Shown: piece after piece, positions 1 through 9,938 of the stretch | How the letters are laid out: every line of letters begins with the position of its first letter | How positions within the stretch are numbered: the first letter of the stretch is position 1 | Assembly (NCBI GenBank): GCA_002720275.1 | Contig: PBHR01000046.1 | Span: 1 to 33,660, forward strand | Length of the DNA: 33,660 bases | Direction of reading: 5' to 3' | Origin: Methanobacteriota archaeon | Lineage (GTDB): Archaea > Thermoplasmatota > Poseidoniia > Poseidoniales > Poseidoniaceae | Translations under genes and position numbers: made by a program | Notes under the pieces: model-generated | Told to the model about the DNA's origin: nothing | The model's input: the letters and a program-made list of their open reading frames with translations, nothing else | The model's database searches: none

Positions 1-16
1 AAAATCTAATATAAAA

Positions 17-1387
17 CTAATTTAGGCTTTCAATGACCTCAATCAATATGTTCCATGGGGCATTTGTTTGAATCGCGGGTGTTGAAATTGGTGAAATTGC
101 TGCTTGAAACCCCTTTTCTTTAAGAGCTATAACTAATTTTTTAGGGCTTGGCGGACCTCCAATATCTATCCATTGTGGCAATTCATCCATAGTTACTAAT
201 CCATTTGTTCCTACAGCATCTTTTGAATCATGTAATCTCTTGATACTGCGAATTACTCCTCTGTTTGATTTTTCTATGTCTTCGTCTTTCCAACCTGCCA
301 ATGAAATAAGATGCTCATCTTTTTCTTTAGAAATACCACAAATTTCCAAAGCATATTCTTCAGTTAATTGTTCTAAAACATCTTCTCTTGCTAATGGTCC
401 AATCCATAATGGGCCACTAACCTTACCATTCGCTAAAGACTCTGGAGGGGAATTATAGGGTAATAATACTCTTGGCTGTGGAATTTTTGCACATCCAAAA
501 CTATGTAATCCCGCCTTTATGGATGCATTAATAGTTTTTTTATCTGGTTCATTAACTCTCCACCCAAGATTTTCATAAACGTTTGAAGCATTCTTTTTTC
601 CTGGAGTTACTAACACACTTACTCTTGTATGATGACCATCAAAAACAGACATAAGGGGTTCAATAGAACGTTCATGTTTTGCAGCACATAGGGCAATATT
701 GCCTAATAGAATTCTCATAGCAGTATCATGAGTAACAGTATCATTAACAGCATAGGCAGCATATCTTCTTCTAGTAACTTGAGGATATGTTCCACAGAGG
801 GCGGCAGTATCAGTAGCACTAACTTGTAATATTGCTTTACGAGCTAAATTTTGCATGGCAGAATCAAGAAATGGAATCGGAGAACCGTACGGATCAATGT
901 CAATCCATTGCCATCCTCCAGAATATACAATTTGTCTTAAATCACCCTTTTGAATTGATAATTGTCCGGGGTTAGAATTATTGGGAGGGTGCTTTTCATG
1001 ATTTGCTAATGCCCAAGAAATAGACTCCTCATCTCGATCTACTGATATGATGTCAAGTTGTTCTGCAAGTTCGCGAGGTAATTCGTTTAGCCATCTTCTT
1101 GAACGTAAAGAACTTGCAGCTAATCCGTCCAAAACCCGTAATTTCCCTTCATTTAACAACCACTTATTACGTATAGCTAATCCTAATAATAACACACTTC
1201 TGGTTCTATTGTTAGCCATTGCAACATTATGAAAAACTGGAGACTCACTTTTTTTTCCAGGCCCTAATCTCCATTCCGCTTGGCCTTTAACATTAGGAAT
1301 TTGTAGTACAGTTCGCCCTTCTATCCAAGTAATTCCTGGCCATCCCGACGGTTTACCCTGCAAATCCACTACCTCAGTAGTGCTCAA
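17..1387 (-). CDS. trm1: tRNA (guanine(26)-N(2))-dimethyltransferase, Trm1 family
   Basis: 456-aa ORF with Trm1-like segments IDIDPYGSPIPFLDSAMQNL and LLLGLAIRNKWLL; overlaps the upstream purM by 14 nt. Confidence 0.9.
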   Translation of the reverse strand: MSTTEVVDLQGKPSGWPGITWIEGRTVLQIPNVKGQAEWRLGPGKKSESPVFHNVAMANNRTRSVLLLGLAIRNKWLLNEGKLRVLDGLAASSLRSRRWLNELPRELAEQLDIISVDRDEESISWALANHEKHPPNNSNPGQLSIQKGDLRQIVYSGGWQWIDIDPYGSPIPFLDSAMQNLARKAILQVSATDTAALCGTYPQVTRRRYAAYAVNDTVTHDTAMRILLGNIALCAAKHERSIEPLMSVFDGHHTRVSVLVTPGKKNASNVYENLGWRVNEPDKKTINASIKAGLHSFGCAKIPQPRVLLPYNSPPESLANGKVSGPLWIGPLAREDVLEQLTEEYALEICGISKEKDEHLISLAGWKDEDIEKSNRGVIRSIKRLHDSKDAVGTNGLVTMDELPQWIDIGGPPSPKKLVIALKEKGFQAAISPISTPAIQTNAPWNILIEVIESLN

Positions 1388-2501
1388 AGCATATGTCGGG
1401 GTTGATATGAGTTACTCGATGTCCATTATCGTTAACATGCCCAACTATGGAACATCCAGAAATATTTGAATCTTCAAGCCAAGATAAAATTGAGTTTGCA
1501 CTTTCTTTACTGACAACTACACATAATCCCATTCCCATATTGAACGTTCTAGCCATTTCATAATCACTTACTCCTCCAACCTCTTGTAACCAATCAAATT
1601 CAGGTAAGGAGGGTAATGGGTTATCAATATGATAACCAAGGCTTGGATGTAATCGTAAAAGATTAGACAAACCCCCACCAGTAATATGTGCAACACCCTT
1701 AATATCACTATAATTACAAGGAGTGTTATTTTTTCGACATTGTTCAAATAAAGGAATCATAGGATTAACATAAATTCTAGTAGGATTAAGAAGTACTTCA
1801 CCTAATGTTAAATCTTTATTGACATCGAATCTTTCAATCTCTCTATGTTTACTTGTAGCATCAAATGGAGGAGAGGCTTCTAGATTAGCACTAGAAATTT
1901 CCAAAATTTTTCTAACAAGTGAAAAACCATTGGAATGAATCCCCGAAGAAGGTATACCAATTAGAAGATCTCCCGAAATTATACTTTCACCGGTTAATTG
2001 GTCGCCTTTTGGTAACCATCCCAAAGAAGTTCCAGACATATCTAATTCATTGACAATGTCAGGAAGTGACGCGGTTTCCCCTCCAGCTAAACTAACATTT
2101 GCAATTTTAGCAGCTTTTGCCAAACCCCTTCCTAAAGCAGCATGAACCTCAGGATCTGGTTTGGGTGTGGCAATGTAATCAACAAAAGCAATTGGTTCAG
2201 CGCCGATGCATAATAAATCATTAACATTCATAGCCATGCAATCAATTGGAACCGTTTCCCATTGTCCAAGTTTACTTGCTAGCATTAGTTTACTACCAAC
2301 GCCATCAGTACACATTGCAAGAAGTTCATCACCAAAGTCTATTATGCCACTAAAACCCCCTGGATGGTCAATTAATGAACCGATTTCTCCGGGTAAACGA
2401 GGAGGAGAATTTAATTCACTTACTAAGGAATTAACCGCTTTACCCTCTAAGTCAATGTCAACTCCACTACTTGCATAGTCCACCCCATCCTTGTCTGTCA
2501 C
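1374..2501 (-). CDS. purM: phosphoribosylformylglycinamidine cyclo-ligase (AIR synthetase)
   Basis: 375-aa ORF beginning DGVDYASSGVDIDLEGKAV, with LLAMCTDGVGSKLMLA, ALGRGLAKAAKIANVSLAGGETA and GVAHITGGGLSNLLRL. Confidence 0.93.
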   Translation of the reverse strand: MTDKDGVDYASSGVDIDLEGKAVNSLVSELNSPPRLPGEIGSLIDHPGGFSGIIDFGDELLAMCTDGVGSKLMLASKLGQWETVPIDCMAMNVNDLLCIGAEPIAFVDYIATPKPDPEVHAALGRGLAKAAKIANVSLAGGETASLPDIVNELDMSGTSLGWLPKGDQLTGESIISGDLLIGIPSSGIHSNGFSLVRKILEISSANLEASPPFDATSKHREIERFDVNKDLTLGEVLLNPTRIYVNPMIPLFEQCRKNNTPCNYSDIKGVAHITGGGLSNLLRLHPSLGYHIDNPLPSLPEFDWLQEVGGVSDYEMARTFNMGMGLCVVVSKESANSILSWLEDSNISGCSIVGHVNDNGHRVTHINPDICFEHY

Positions 2502-2725
2502 ATCATATCCTCCGCGTACTCCGTTTTGAGAGTGACGCTTCTGGCGAATTTTTTATTTTGAAAAGTCTAGTAAAAAATTTGTAATTTTAGGCCCAGTAGA
2601 AACATTTAATTTTTGAAAAAGCGCTTACTGTAATTGATTGATTTTTCCAGTGGAAACTAGGGGGTAAAATCGCGTATATTAAGAACTATAGTGAACCGTT
2701 CTGCATACCCCGTGAGAGTGAAGTT

Positions 2726-4855
2726 ATGCATGCTAACGAAATTAAAGCACGTTGGATGACTTTCCTTGAAGAAAGTACAGATATTGGTGCATTAGTTCTG
2801 AATTGGCCTGAACAAAGAAGTTTAGTCGTCTCTTTTAGAGAATTGTATAATTTCGATCAAGACTTTGCTAAAATTTTATTGAATAATCCTAATTTATTTC
2901 TGAAATGTGGAGATAGTGGATTAAGAGAAATTTGTAAAGAAAAAAACCATCAAATTAGTCCACAAATTAGAGTAAGAGATTTACCACCTGACCAGCGAAG
3001 GGCAGTTCGAGAGATTAGGCAAGATGACGTAGGAAGTATGTTGGCAATTGATGCGATAGTTGTCAAAATCAGCGGGGTTAGGCCAAGAGTAACAGAAGCA
3101 GCATTTAGATGCTGTAATGGCAACTGTGAATCAATTCAAATGGTTTTACAATCTAATGAACAGGAATTAGTAGAGCCCGTCAGATGTGATCCTAATACAG
3201 GGTGTGGTGCTGAAAAACCACAAGCTAGATTTGAAATAGTCCCATCTCAAAGTTTAATGGAAAATACGCAATTTATTGAGTTACAAGAACCCCCAGAAAA
3301 ATTACGAGGGGGGGTTCAACCTGAAAGATTAAGGTGTTTAATCGAAGGAGAAATCGCTGGAGAAATTTTACCTGGCGATCGTATTGTAGCAAATGGTGAA
3401 TTATTTGTACGTTCACAGAAAAAAGGTGGTAAAAAAACATCTGTATTTGATATTTTTTTAAGAATTAATTCATATGAACAACGCAACACTCCTTTTGAAG
3501 ATGTAAAAATTTCGATTGAAGATGAAAATGAAATTAAAGAACTTAGTTTTAGAGAAGACATTTATGATTTACTTATTAGAAGTATTGCACCTTCTATTTT
3601 TGGCTATAACAACGTCAAAGAAAGTCTTCTCTTACAACTGTTTGGAGGGGTTGCAAGAAGAAATCCAGATGGTACTCGTCAAAGAGGAGACATGCATATT
3701 TTATTGATGGGAGATCCTGGAACAGCAAAGTCACAATTGTTACATTATATGTCGGAATTATCCCCTAGAGGCCAATATACAAGTGGTAGAAGTGCTTCTG
3801 CAGCGGGGCTAACTGCAGCAGCCGTCCCAGATTCATCAAGTGATGGACGCTGGACATTAGAAGCAGGTGCCCTCCCATTGGCAGATACAGGTTTAGCATC
3901 AATTGATGAATTTGATAAAATGAATGATGGAGATAGGTCATCAATTCATGAAGCAATGGAACAACAAACAATTAGTATTTCTAAAGCAGGAATCAATGCT
4001 AAATTAAGAACGAGATGTTCAATTTTAGCTGCATCAAATCCAAAAGGAGGTCGTTTTTTAGATCCAGATGAAGCAGGCCCATTTACCAGACAAGTAAATT
4101 TGCCCCCACCTTTATTTTCAAGATTTGATGTTATTTGGTTAATGGCAGATACACCAGGACAGGAATATGATAGAAGAATTGCATCACACATTTTGTCAAA
4201 CCGTCAATCTGGAGTTGATGAATTTGCAATTGAACAAGGTAATGAATTAGATCCTATGTTAGACCCTACAAAAGAATCAACTAAAGATCATGAAGGAAAA
4301 GAGGTTTTGAGTAGAGAGACGTTCAGAAAATATGTTGCTTATGCAAAACGAAATCATCACCCAGTTTTAGATGATCATGCTAGAAAAAGAATAATTGACT
4401 ATTATACAACTATGCGTGGAAAAGTTGTTGATTCCTCAGATAGTATGGAAAAAGGAAAAGATGTAATCACTATCACTGCTAGAGCATTAGAAGCACTTTC
4501 TAGAATGACTGAGGCTTCTGCTAAAGTAAGGCTTTCAGACACAGCAGAAGAAGAAGATGTAAGGAGGGCATTACGTCTTTTTGAAAATTGGAGACATGAA
4601 TTAATGGGGGATAATTTTGATGAAACTTCTATCCAATCAGGAAAAACAGCAAAAGGTAGAAATTTAGAATCTTTTCTCAAAAGAACAATAAGTGATATTT
4701 TTGAAGGGACTAAAGTAAACCCTACAACATATGATATATTACAAAGAGCAAGAACTGAGGGTTTTGACGATGATAGAGTTATGCAGACTTTAGAAACATT
4801 AAGAATTAATGGAACAATCTATTCACCAAGCTTTGGTTCATGGGCATTACCATAA
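2726..4855 (+). CDS. mcm: archaeal MCM replicative DNA helicase
   Basis: 709-aa ORF; Walker A GDPGTAKSQLL, Walker B LASIDEFDKM, arginine finger LFSRFDVIWL, Cys-rich N-terminal zinc region (CCNGNCES...CDPNTGCG). Confidence 0.96.
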   Translation: MHANEIKARWMTFLEESTDIGALVLNWPEQRSLVVSFRELYNFDQDFAKILLNNPNLFLKCGDSGLREICKEKNHQISPQIRVRDLPPDQRRAVREIRQDDVGSMLAIDAIVVKISGVRPRVTEAAFRCCNGNCESIQMVLQSNEQELVEPVRCDPNTGCGAEKPQARFEIVPSQSLMENTQFIELQEPPEKLRGGVQPERLRCLIEGEIAGEILPGDRIVANGELFVRSQKKGGKKTSVFDIFLRINSYEQRNTPFEDVKISIEDENEIKELSFREDIYDLLIRSIAPSIFGYNNVKESLLLQLFGGVARRNPDGTRQRGDMHILLMGDPGTAKSQLLHYMSELSPRGQYTSGRSASAAGLTAAAVPDSSSDGRWTLEAGALPLADTGLASIDEFDKMNDGDRSSIHEAMEQQTISISKAGINAKLRTRCSILAASNPKGGRFLDPDEAGPFTRQVNLPPPLFSRFDVIWLMADTPGQEYDRRIASHILSNRQSGVDEFAIEQGNELDPMLDPTKESTKDHEGKEVLSRETFRKYVAYAKRNHHPVLDDHARKRIIDYYTTMRGKVVDSSDSMEKGKDVITITARALEALSRMTEASAKVRLSDTAEEEDVRRALRLFENWRHELMGDNFDETSIQSGKTAKGRNLESFLKRTISDIFEGTKVNPTTYDILQRARTEGFDDDRVMQTLETLRINGTIYSPSFGSWALP

Positions 4856-4908
4856 ATAATTAAGATTTTTAGAATCAATATTATTCATAAGTTACTTCTG
4901 GGATAATT

Positions 4909-7014
4909 ATGGCTGAGGAACCATTGGGGGATATTTCAGATATTAACACCCTAAATCCTCAGCAATTGGGCTTTATGTGCGGTTTAGAAATTCATCAACA
5001 ATTAAATACAGGCAAATTACATTCTAGGGAAGAAGGGAAATTATTTGATTATACTATTGATACAATCCCTCCAAGTTTGCCTAGAACAAAAAGGAAACTT
5101 AGAGCCGCAAGTGGAGAAGGGGGTAAAATTGACATAGCGGCAAGATTTGAAACCAAAAGGAATCGTAGTTTCATATATGTTCAATCTCCAAATTCAGGAT
5201 TAATTGAATTAGATGATCAACCACCTTTAGAGCATGATAGAGACGCTGTAGACATTTCATTAGTTATTTCAGCAATGTTAAATGCACATCCAGTTGAAAA
5301 TCTTCAAGCTATGAGGAAGACTGTTGTCGATGGATCAAATACATCAGGGTTTCAAAGAACGACTTTGGTTTCAACACATGGGAATCTAAAGACAGATACT
5401 GGAGATGTGGGGATTTCGTTAATTTGTTTAGAAGAAGATAGTGCAAGGAAACTATATTCTGAATTAACACCAAATGGAGAGATTGTTACTTGGAATTTAG
5501 ATAGGTTAGGGATACCATTAGTAGAAATTGCTACAGAACCAGACATAATAACACCAGAACATGCAAAAGAAACTGCAATTGCTTTAGGTGGGCTTCTAAG
5601 AGATACTAGAAAAGTTAGAAGAGGATTAGGCTCAATTAGACAAGACCTTAATGTTTCAATTGCATGTGGAGACAGGGTAGAAATCAAAGGTTGTCAGGAT
5701 TTAGGATGGATACCCAAAATTATCCAATTAGAAATGGTAAGACAATTACATTTTTATCGATTAGCAAATACTTTACGAGAAGATTTAGGGATGTCATTAC
5801 TCCCTCCAGATCGTAGAAACACAGATAGTCAAATAGAATTAGAAATATCAAAAATAATGAATGATAAAATACCTTTAGAGATACATAATGTTGGAAAAGC
5901 ATTTTCTAATTGTGAATCAAAAATGATAGCGAAAACTATTGATAGCGGCGGAGTAATGCTTGCAGTAAAATTACCTTTTTTAGCAGGTCATCTAGGTTCA
6001 AAAAGTTTAGATTCAAATGGGGCACAATTACCAAGACTCGGTAGGGAATTAGCGAGTGCTGCAAAATTAGCAGGAGTTGCAGGGATTTTTCATAGTGATG
6101 AATTACCAGCATATGGTATTACAGATATAGAAGTAAATTCTGTTAAGGAATTATTAGAAATTGGTACAAATGATGCTTTTGCTTTATGTTGTGCACCTGA
6201 ATGGCAAGCAGAATTAGCTTTAGAATCAGTAATTAATCGGGCTAGAATGGCTTGGCATAGAATACCACAAGAAGTTAGAAATGTGGTTATTTCTAAAGGA
6301 GCGCCAGAAGATGGCACCACTACCGCAATGAGGCCTCTACCTACTGGGGCTAGAATGTACCCTGAAACAGACGTCCCAACATTTGAATTAACAGAATCTT
6401 ATTGGGAAGAGGTATCTAAAAAATTACCATTAACTCAATCTGAAAGGTTAGATAGATTGGAAAAATTTGCCGTATCTTCAGATCAACAAAAACAATTAGT
6501 TTCTAGACAATTAGATGATGAATTTTATTCGGGTGTTAGTGGAACGCTTGATTCTGATTTAAACGAATTGCCAGCCAAAGCATGGGCTTCAATGTTGTTA
6601 GAAACAAGTCGTATGCAAATAGCCGAAGGAGTTGGAATTGAAGTTGATGAAGTAAGTATAAAGATATTAGCTGCTTTATTACATGTAAGAGAATCAGGAG
6701 GAGTTACGAGAGATGGGCTTGTTGATTTAGGAATTAATATGATTCTTGAAGGAGGAATTCATGTGGATGGAGAAGTAACTAATTTCATAGAACAATCGAT
6801 TAAAAAAGCAGAAGTTTTGGGATTAAAGCCGTCCGATTTAGGTTCAATAGAAGAAGTAATAGATCGTATTTTAGAAGAACGAGCAGATTTTGTCGCAGAG
6901 AGAGGAATGGGTGCAATGGGACCATTAATGGGGATTGTAATTAAAGAACTTGGGGGCGGTGCAGACGGAAAAATTATTAGTAAACTTTTGAGCGAACGGC
7001 TCAAGGGAAAATAA
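4909..7014 (+). CDS. gatE: glutamyl-tRNA(Gln) amidotransferase subunit E
   Basis: 701-aa ORF; CGLEIHQQLNTGKLHSR, QSPNSGLIELDDQPP, VEIKGCQDLGWIP, and a C-terminal GatB/YqeY-like tail. Confidence 0.95.
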   Translation: MAEEPLGDISDINTLNPQQLGFMCGLEIHQQLNTGKLHSREEGKLFDYTIDTIPPSLPRTKRKLRAASGEGGKIDIAARFETKRNRSFIYVQSPNSGLIELDDQPPLEHDRDAVDISLVISAMLNAHPVENLQAMRKTVVDGSNTSGFQRTTLVSTHGNLKTDTGDVGISLICLEEDSARKLYSELTPNGEIVTWNLDRLGIPLVEIATEPDIITPEHAKETAIALGGLLRDTRKVRRGLGSIRQDLNVSIACGDRVEIKGCQDLGWIPKIIQLEMVRQLHFYRLANTLREDLGMSLLPPDRRNTDSQIELEISKIMNDKIPLEIHNVGKAFSNCESKMIAKTIDSGGVMLAVKLPFLAGHLGSKSLDSNGAQLPRLGRELASAAKLAGVAGIFHSDELPAYGITDIEVNSVKELLEIGTNDAFALCCAPEWQAELALESVINRARMAWHRIPQEVRNVVISKGAPEDGTTTAMRPLPTGARMYPETDVPTFELTESYWEEVSKKLPLTQSERLDRLEKFAVSSDQQKQLVSRQLDDEFYSGVSGTLDSDLNELPAKAWASMLLETSRMQIAEGVGIEVDEVSIKILAALLHVRESGGVTRDGLVDLGINMILEGGIHVDGEVTNFIEQSIKKAEVLGLKPSDLGSIEEVIDRILEERADFVAERGMGAMGPLMGIVIKELGGGADGKIISKLLSERLKGK

Positions 7015-7015
7015 G

Positions 7016-7630
7016 ATGTTTGAGAATATTGGAAGAAAACATATCATCTCAGTTGTAATTTTAGTGGCTGTAATTGTTGCATTTCCACAAATAAATAAAT
7101 TATGGCTCGAATCTACTGAAGAAGTGCGTTCAAGTTTAATTACTTCAGAAAATAATACACATTATGGTTTACCAAGTGAATGGGAAAATACACAAGTAAT
7201 TTGTATTCATTTCCCGATTGAAGACGTAACATCTAATATGACAGCATCTAATTTTACAGACGGTATAACTTATTTTGATGTTAGTGGTTCGGAGATTTTA
7301 ATCAATGAATCTTCAGAGGCCCTAGTGAACTATTCAGAAGGCCGCGATTCGGGTGTTTGTGTAGGTGGTTTTGAGAATTATACTGCGGGCTTTAATTTTA
7401 TGTTAGAAGCAACGAATGTTACGAATGGAGATATTGAAATTGGGTATGACGATGGTGAGTGGGGGCCATATATACATACTATTGCAGGATTAAATGCAAA
7501 TGATCTCACTGGTAATTTCAGCGGGGCTTATTGGAGCTTATATCACAATGGGATAACGTCAGATGTTGGAATTGGAGACTTAGTAATGTTAGAAAATAGC
7601 GTAATAGTTTGGGAAATTGCTACTTGGTAA
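7016..7630 (+). CDS. hypothetical membrane-anchored extracytoplasmic protein
   Basis: 204-aa ORF one nt after the gatE stop; N-terminal hydrophobic anchor IISVVILVAVIVAFPQI, then a hydrophilic region with several N-x-S/T sites. Confidence 0.75.
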   Translation: MFENIGRKHIISVVILVAVIVAFPQINKLWLESTEEVRSSLITSENNTHYGLPSEWENTQVICIHFPIEDVTSNMTASNFTDGITYFDVSGSEILINESSEALVNYSEGRDSGVCVGGFENYTAGFNFMLEATNVTNGDIEIGYDDGEWGPYIHTIAGLNANDLTGNFSGAYWSLYHNGITSDVGIGDLVMLENSVIVWEIATW

Positions 7631-7668
7631 AGCCATTTTGAGGAATAATCAAGTATGAATGCCTTCTC

Positions 7669-8325
7669 TTGGGGTTGAGAAAGATGGTTGCTTACCATGT
7701 GTTTGATTTGAATCCAGTAGTTTCATTGTTACTCAATTTAACATTACTTGGGGTAATTTGTTGGAGTTTATTCAATATTGAAAAAAAATATTCTAACGGT
7801 AATAAATTTGTAATTTTAGGTCTTTTAGCAATTACTGGAATTACGGGAAGGATTTTAATGAGCCCAATCCCAAATGTTCAGCCAGTTACTGTAATTGTTT
7901 TACTTGCAGGAATTAGAATGGGTGCAAAAGAATCAATATTTTTAGCATCAGTTATTGCTTTATTTTCAAATTTAATCTTAGGAAATGGTATTTGGACAAT
8001 TTATCAGGCTGCAGCATGGTCAATAATTGGGTGTCTAGGTGCACTATTTTCTAATAAACTTGATACATCTATGAAATTAATTTTATTTGCAGGAATTTCA
8101 GGAGTCTTGTTTAATTGGTTTGTATCAGTATCTATTCTACATTCTGTTGGTTTTGATATGTTAATTCCATATCTAATTGTAGGGATACCTTATGATTTAC
8201 TTCATGTAGTTGGAAATATTACTTTTATGATCTGGCTATCTAACCCACTTACCGAAATAATGTCTAGAGAAATTGAAAACAATCTAAATTTTGAGGTTAA
8301 TGAATATGAGCCGAAACCATTCTGA
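7669..8325 (+). CDS. multi-TM protein resembling an ECF transporter S component
   Basis: Hydrophobic ORF with SPIPNVQPVTVIVLLAGIRMGAKESIFLASVIALFSNLILGNGIWTIYQAAAW, typical of ECF S components; start is TTG 7669 or ATG 7684. Confidence 0.7.
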   Translation: MGLRKMVAYHVFDLNPVVSLLLNLTLLGVICWSLFNIEKKYSNGNKFVILGLLAITGITGRILMSPIPNVQPVTVIVLLAGIRMGAKESIFLASVIALFSNLILGNGIWTIYQAAAWSIIGCLGALFSNKLDTSMKLILFAGISGVLFNWFVSVSILHSVGFDMLIPYLIVGIPYDLLHVVGNITFMIWLSNPLTEIMSREIENNLNFEVNEYEPKPF

Positions 8326-8677
8326 AATATCAATGGTAATTATTACTAGAAAGGATTTGAAATTATCTTCTGGTAAATTAGCAGCGCAAGCAGGACATGC
8401 AGCGGTAAACTGTGCTTTAACCGCAAGAAAATTAAAACCTAAACTTTTAGAAGAATGGCGCAATTCAGGTTCAAGAAAAATAGTTTGTCAAGCAAGTAAT
8501 TTAGAAGCGATGAAGAGATTATATGGTGAAGCAAGAGAATTAGGATTAATTTCAGAGATGATAAAAGATGCAGGAAGAACTGAGATTCCTGCAGGAACAA
8601 TTACTTTACTTGGAATAGGACCAGGGCCAAGAAGGGTAATTGATGAATTAACAGGATCTTTACCTTTAGTCAAATAA
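8291..8677 (+). CDS. pth2: peptidyl-tRNA hydrolase, Pth2 family (copy 1)
   Basis: ITRKDLKLSSGKLAAQAGHAAV and IKDAGRTEIPAGTITLLGIGPGP; real start could be 8300, 8306 or 8333. Confidence 0.92.
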   Translation: MRLMNMSRNHSEISMVIITRKDLKLSSGKLAAQAGHAAVNCALTARKLKPKLLEEWRNSGSRKIVCQASNLEAMKRLYGEARELGLISEMIKDAGRTEIPAGTITLLGIGPGPRRVIDELTGSLPLVK

Positions 8678-8701
8678 GTACATTACGATTCCGGAGTAAT
8701 A

Positions 8702-9127
8702 ATGGGCATACGTTCTTGGATACATTCTTTAACATCTCCAAAGAGATATTCTGATTCTTATTATTATTCATTAAAAAATGTTAAATTAGTTTTAATTGTT
8801 AATAATGAATTAAAAATGGGTAAAGGAAAAATTGCGGCTCAGGTTGGACATGCATCCGTAAAAGCAGCCTTATTCACATCAGAAAAACACCCTGCAGAAA
8901 TGCAATCATGGTTATCTAGTGGTCAAAAAAAAGTTGTTTTGAAGGCACAAGATACTCTAGAATTAGAACAAATTATCCAAACCGCAAAAGATTTGAATTT
9001 ACCGACTTGTATTGTTCGAGATGCTGGTAAAACACAAATACCTGCAAATTCATTAACTGTTGGAGGAATCGGCCCCGCTCCATCAGAAAAAATAGATGAA
9101 TTGACTAAAAATTTAAAATTACTATAA
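8702..9127 (+). CDS. peptidyl-tRNA hydrolase, Pth2 family (copy 2, N-terminally extended)
   Basis: LVLIVNNELKMGKGKIAAQVGHASV and VRDAGKTQIPANSLTVGGIGPAP; adjacent to copy 1 on the same strand. Confidence 0.9.
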   Translation: MGIRSWIHSLTSPKRYSDSYYYSLKNVKLVLIVNNELKMGKGKIAAQVGHASVKAALFTSEKHPAEMQSWLSSGQKKVVLKAQDTLELEQIIQTAKDLNLPTCIVRDAGKTQIPANSLTVGGIGPAPSEKIDELTKNLKLL

Positions 9128-9138
9128 ATTAAAAAAAG

Positions 9139-9191
9139 CCCCCTAGGAACCTCAGTCCCTAGAGGGTAAGTAATCAGATTAAAATCTGATT
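9139..9191. terminator. two tandem hairpins between convergent genes
   Basis: Imperfect stem CCCCCTAGG...CCCTAGAGGG (9139-9166) and perfect 9-nt arms AATCAGATT/AATCTGATT (9172-9180/9183-9191), between the pth2 copy 2 and MIP stop codons. Confidence 0.45.
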
Positions 9192-9211
9192 CAAAGGATA
9201 CTCTTTGTTAT

Positions 9212-9883
9212 TTACTCATCTGCTTCTACAACATCAGTTTTAGCTTCATCTTCTGCTTCAAACCAATCCCATAGAACCATACCAAGTAGTATACCTACAG
9301 TTGGGAAAATCCAGAAAATCCAGAATGATGCCAGATCAATTGTTAGCTCTGTCGCCATTATGCTTGTCCAAATTCCTTGAGCAAGGTGTGTTCCTGGGTT
9401 CCATGCTGTAAATCCTGAAGATTCAAGCATCCAGTAAATCATACCTACTGCAAAACCACCCATTGCAAAACCAGTTTTATTGTCATCAAGAGTTGTAATC
9501 CAGACAATCATTAGTATGAAACCTGCAAAGGTCATAGCAGCCATGTCTTGCCACAATTCTATCTGTCCACCAGTTTCGGCAGCACTTGCAATAGATTCAC
9601 CAAGTACTATGTCAGCCATTAAGAAAGCTGCCATTGCACCTAGAATCTGAGCGGCAATATATTGCCCACCTTCTTGTGCATCCATTTTTTTCGTTGCCAT
9701 TAAACCTAGCGTAATTGCTGGATTCAAGTGGCCACCTGAAATTCCCATTGCCATAGTATACATTAGACCAGCGGTTAAACCAGTTAACATAGGGTGTTGG
9801 TCACCAGAATGTGCAACCATCACTATTACCATAACGCCGAAAAATTCCATGCCTAGTTTTTTCTTATCCATATTCATGCCCAT
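9212..9883 (-). CDS. MIP/aquaporin family channel, divergent second NPA motif
   Basis: 223-aa hydrophobic ORF with SGGHLNPAITLGL (first NPA) and WNPGTHLAQGIW at the second NPA position. Confidence 0.85.
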   Translation of the reverse strand: MGMNMDKKKLGMEFFGVMVIVMVAHSGDQHPMLTGLTAGLMYTMAMGISGGHLNPAITLGLMATKKMDAQEGGQYIAAQILGAMAAFLMADIVLGESIASAAETGGQIELWQDMAAMTFAGFILMIVWITTLDDNKTGFAMGGFAVGMIYWMLESSGFTAWNPGTHLAQGIWTSIMATELTIDLASFWIFWIFPTVGILLGMVLWDWFEAEDEAKTDVVEADE

Positions 9884-9909
9884 CGTTTTTCACGTCCATT
9901 TTTTGTTTT

Positions 9910-9938
9910 TTACCGGCATAGCCGATATATCTCGGTAA
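9910..9938. promoter_or_regulatory. nested inverted repeats in a divergent intergenic region
   Basis: TTACCG (9910-9915)/CGGTAA (9933-9938) enclosing CGGCATAGCCG (9914-9924), GC-rich within AT-rich intergenic DNA. Confidence 0.3.

Noticed and set aside
240-458. Small plus-strand ORF within trm1, and similar short ORFs opposite or inside mcm, gatE, addB, addA and pabB
   Set aside because: All lie within well-supported genes in other frames and show low-complexity composition typical of shadow ORFs
2502-2725. Possible replication origin beside mcm, with an imperfect direct repeat (CCCAGTAGAAAC / TCCAGTGGAAAC)
   Set aside because: No cdc6/orc1 gene, no recognisable origin-box repeats; two imperfect copies could be chance. 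GC-skew analysis would be needed
2726-4855. Intein in mcm
   Set aside because: Helicase motifs are contiguous at normal spacing, with no intein splice blocks seen
7666-7675. CTCTTGGGGT shared with 20724-20733 upstream of another gene
   Set aside because: A single shared 10-mer in 33 kb could be chance; needs a genome-wide count
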